Assembly (NCBI RefSeq): GCF_014653175.1
Contig: NZ_BNAG01000001.1
Span: forward strand, 558,001-622,000
Length of the DNA stretch: 64,000 nt
Source of the DNA: Roseivirga thermotolerans
Lineage (GTDB): Bacteria; Bacteroidota; Bacteroidia; Cytophagales; Cyclobacteriaceae
Reading direction: 5' to 3'
This document shows positions 63,835 through 64,000 of the stretch, one piece after another (within the stretch, counting starts at the first letter, position 1; the number at the start of each line of letters is the position of its first letter). Position numbers and translations under genes: made by a program. The notes below the pieces were generated by a model. The model made no database searches and was not told where the DNA came from. It saw only the letters and a program-made list of their open reading frames with translations.

Positions 63835-64000
63835 ATGTCAGAAGATAAAATGATGAGGCTAAGCCAGGTGGCAAGAAAACTAAACGTGGGTAGAAACACC
63901 ATCGTAGATTTTCTTTCTGCTAAGGGCTTCGCGGTAGATAGCAGCCCTAACGCCAAGATATCTGGAGAGCAATATGATATGCTGGCCAAGGAGTTTGCTG
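63835..64000 (+). CDS. infB: Translation initiation factor IF-2, N-terminal part only
   Basis: The window ends 55 codons into the gene. The start MSEDKMMRLSQVARKLNVGR followed by TIVDFLSAKGF and NAKISGEQYD is the IF2-N domain of Bacteroidota IF-2. The GTPase domain lies beyond the right edge. The gene order rimP-nusA-infB supports the call. Confidence 0.93.
   Translation, partial: MSEDKMMRLSQVARKLNVGRNTIVDFLSAKGFAVDSSPNAKISGEQYDMLAKEFA

Noticed and set aside
1-64000. tRNA, rRNA or CRISPR array
   Set aside because: Every gap over 100 bp was read on both strands; no cloverleaf-like arms, rRNA segments or regularly spaced repeats were found.

Overview
The window comes from the chromosome of a member of the Bacteroidota, most likely of the Cytophagales type (lineage is inference; there is no rRNA here). 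The signs are: promoters of the TAnnTTTG type with a TTTG-like -33 box, few Shine-Dalgarno sequences, a PorZ protein of the type IX secretion system, an UpxY/NusG-like antiterminator heading a polysaccharide locus, a DUF6089 outer-membrane protein, two Skp/OmpH paralogues after bamA, and the Bacteroidota ccmB-ccmC-ccmD-ccmE-ccsA order. I found no tRNA, rRNA, CRISPR array, intact insertion sequence or prophage.

Positions 1-16061 (all minus strand) form a surface-polysaccharide locus. Read in the direction of transcription it holds sulfate adenylyltransferase (cysD, cysN), a nucleotide-sugar dehydrogenase, a 4-epimerase and a DegT aminotransferase for an N-acetyl uronic or amino sugar, then a winged-helix regulator with a degenerate nucleotidyltransferase-like tail, an UpxY antiterminator, a six-SLBB outer-membrane export protein, a Wzz-type chain-length protein, and a legionaminic/sialic-type nonulosonate pathway (LegB-, NeuB-, NeuC-like proteins, an extra SDR, a CBS-nucleotidyltransferase and the start of a CMP-sugar synthetase that runs off the left edge). 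Many neighbours overlap as TAATG or ATGA, so transcription and translation are probably coupled. A promoter and a perfect 10+3+10 palindrome lie before the regulator gene.

Positions 16118-33616 (plus strand) carry cytochrome c maturation genes (ccmB, ccmC, ccmD, ccmE with a Cys-type heme site, a CcmF/CcsA heme lyase), a Tat-exported class V PLP enzyme, a TlpA-like thioredoxin protein, a DUF2520 protein, a UbiA prenyltransferase, purN, purH, the cell-shape operon mreBCD-mrdA-rodA and a small unknown gene. Positions 33597-35795 look like a worn-down peptide-export locus: a thioredoxin-like lipoprotein gene, a truncated C39 peptidase fragment and a 421-bp gene-poor stretch.

Positions 35796-42897 carry a conserved unknown protein, a ferredoxin, thymidine kinase, porZ, recO, a 2-oxoglutarate oxygenase and chrA. 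Positions 42903-52404 (minus) carry an LD-carboxypeptidase, the envelope operon CBS protein-nadK-DUF6089-uppS-bamA-skp-skp, and yqeY-cvpA-glutamine amidotransferase. Positions 52474-55980 (plus) hold pdxJ, an alpha/beta hydrolase, an RsmI-like methyltransferase and metK, followed by an unusual branched inverted-repeat element. Then come hpf, a Xer recombinase, rpsU (with a strong Shine-Dalgarno sequence) and an acyl-CoA dehydrogenase on the minus strand, rfbB-rfbA (plus), an M28 peptidase/glutaminyl cyclase (minus), and the rimP-nusA-infB operon (plus), whose leader holds a GC-rich hairpin and whose infB runs off the right edge.
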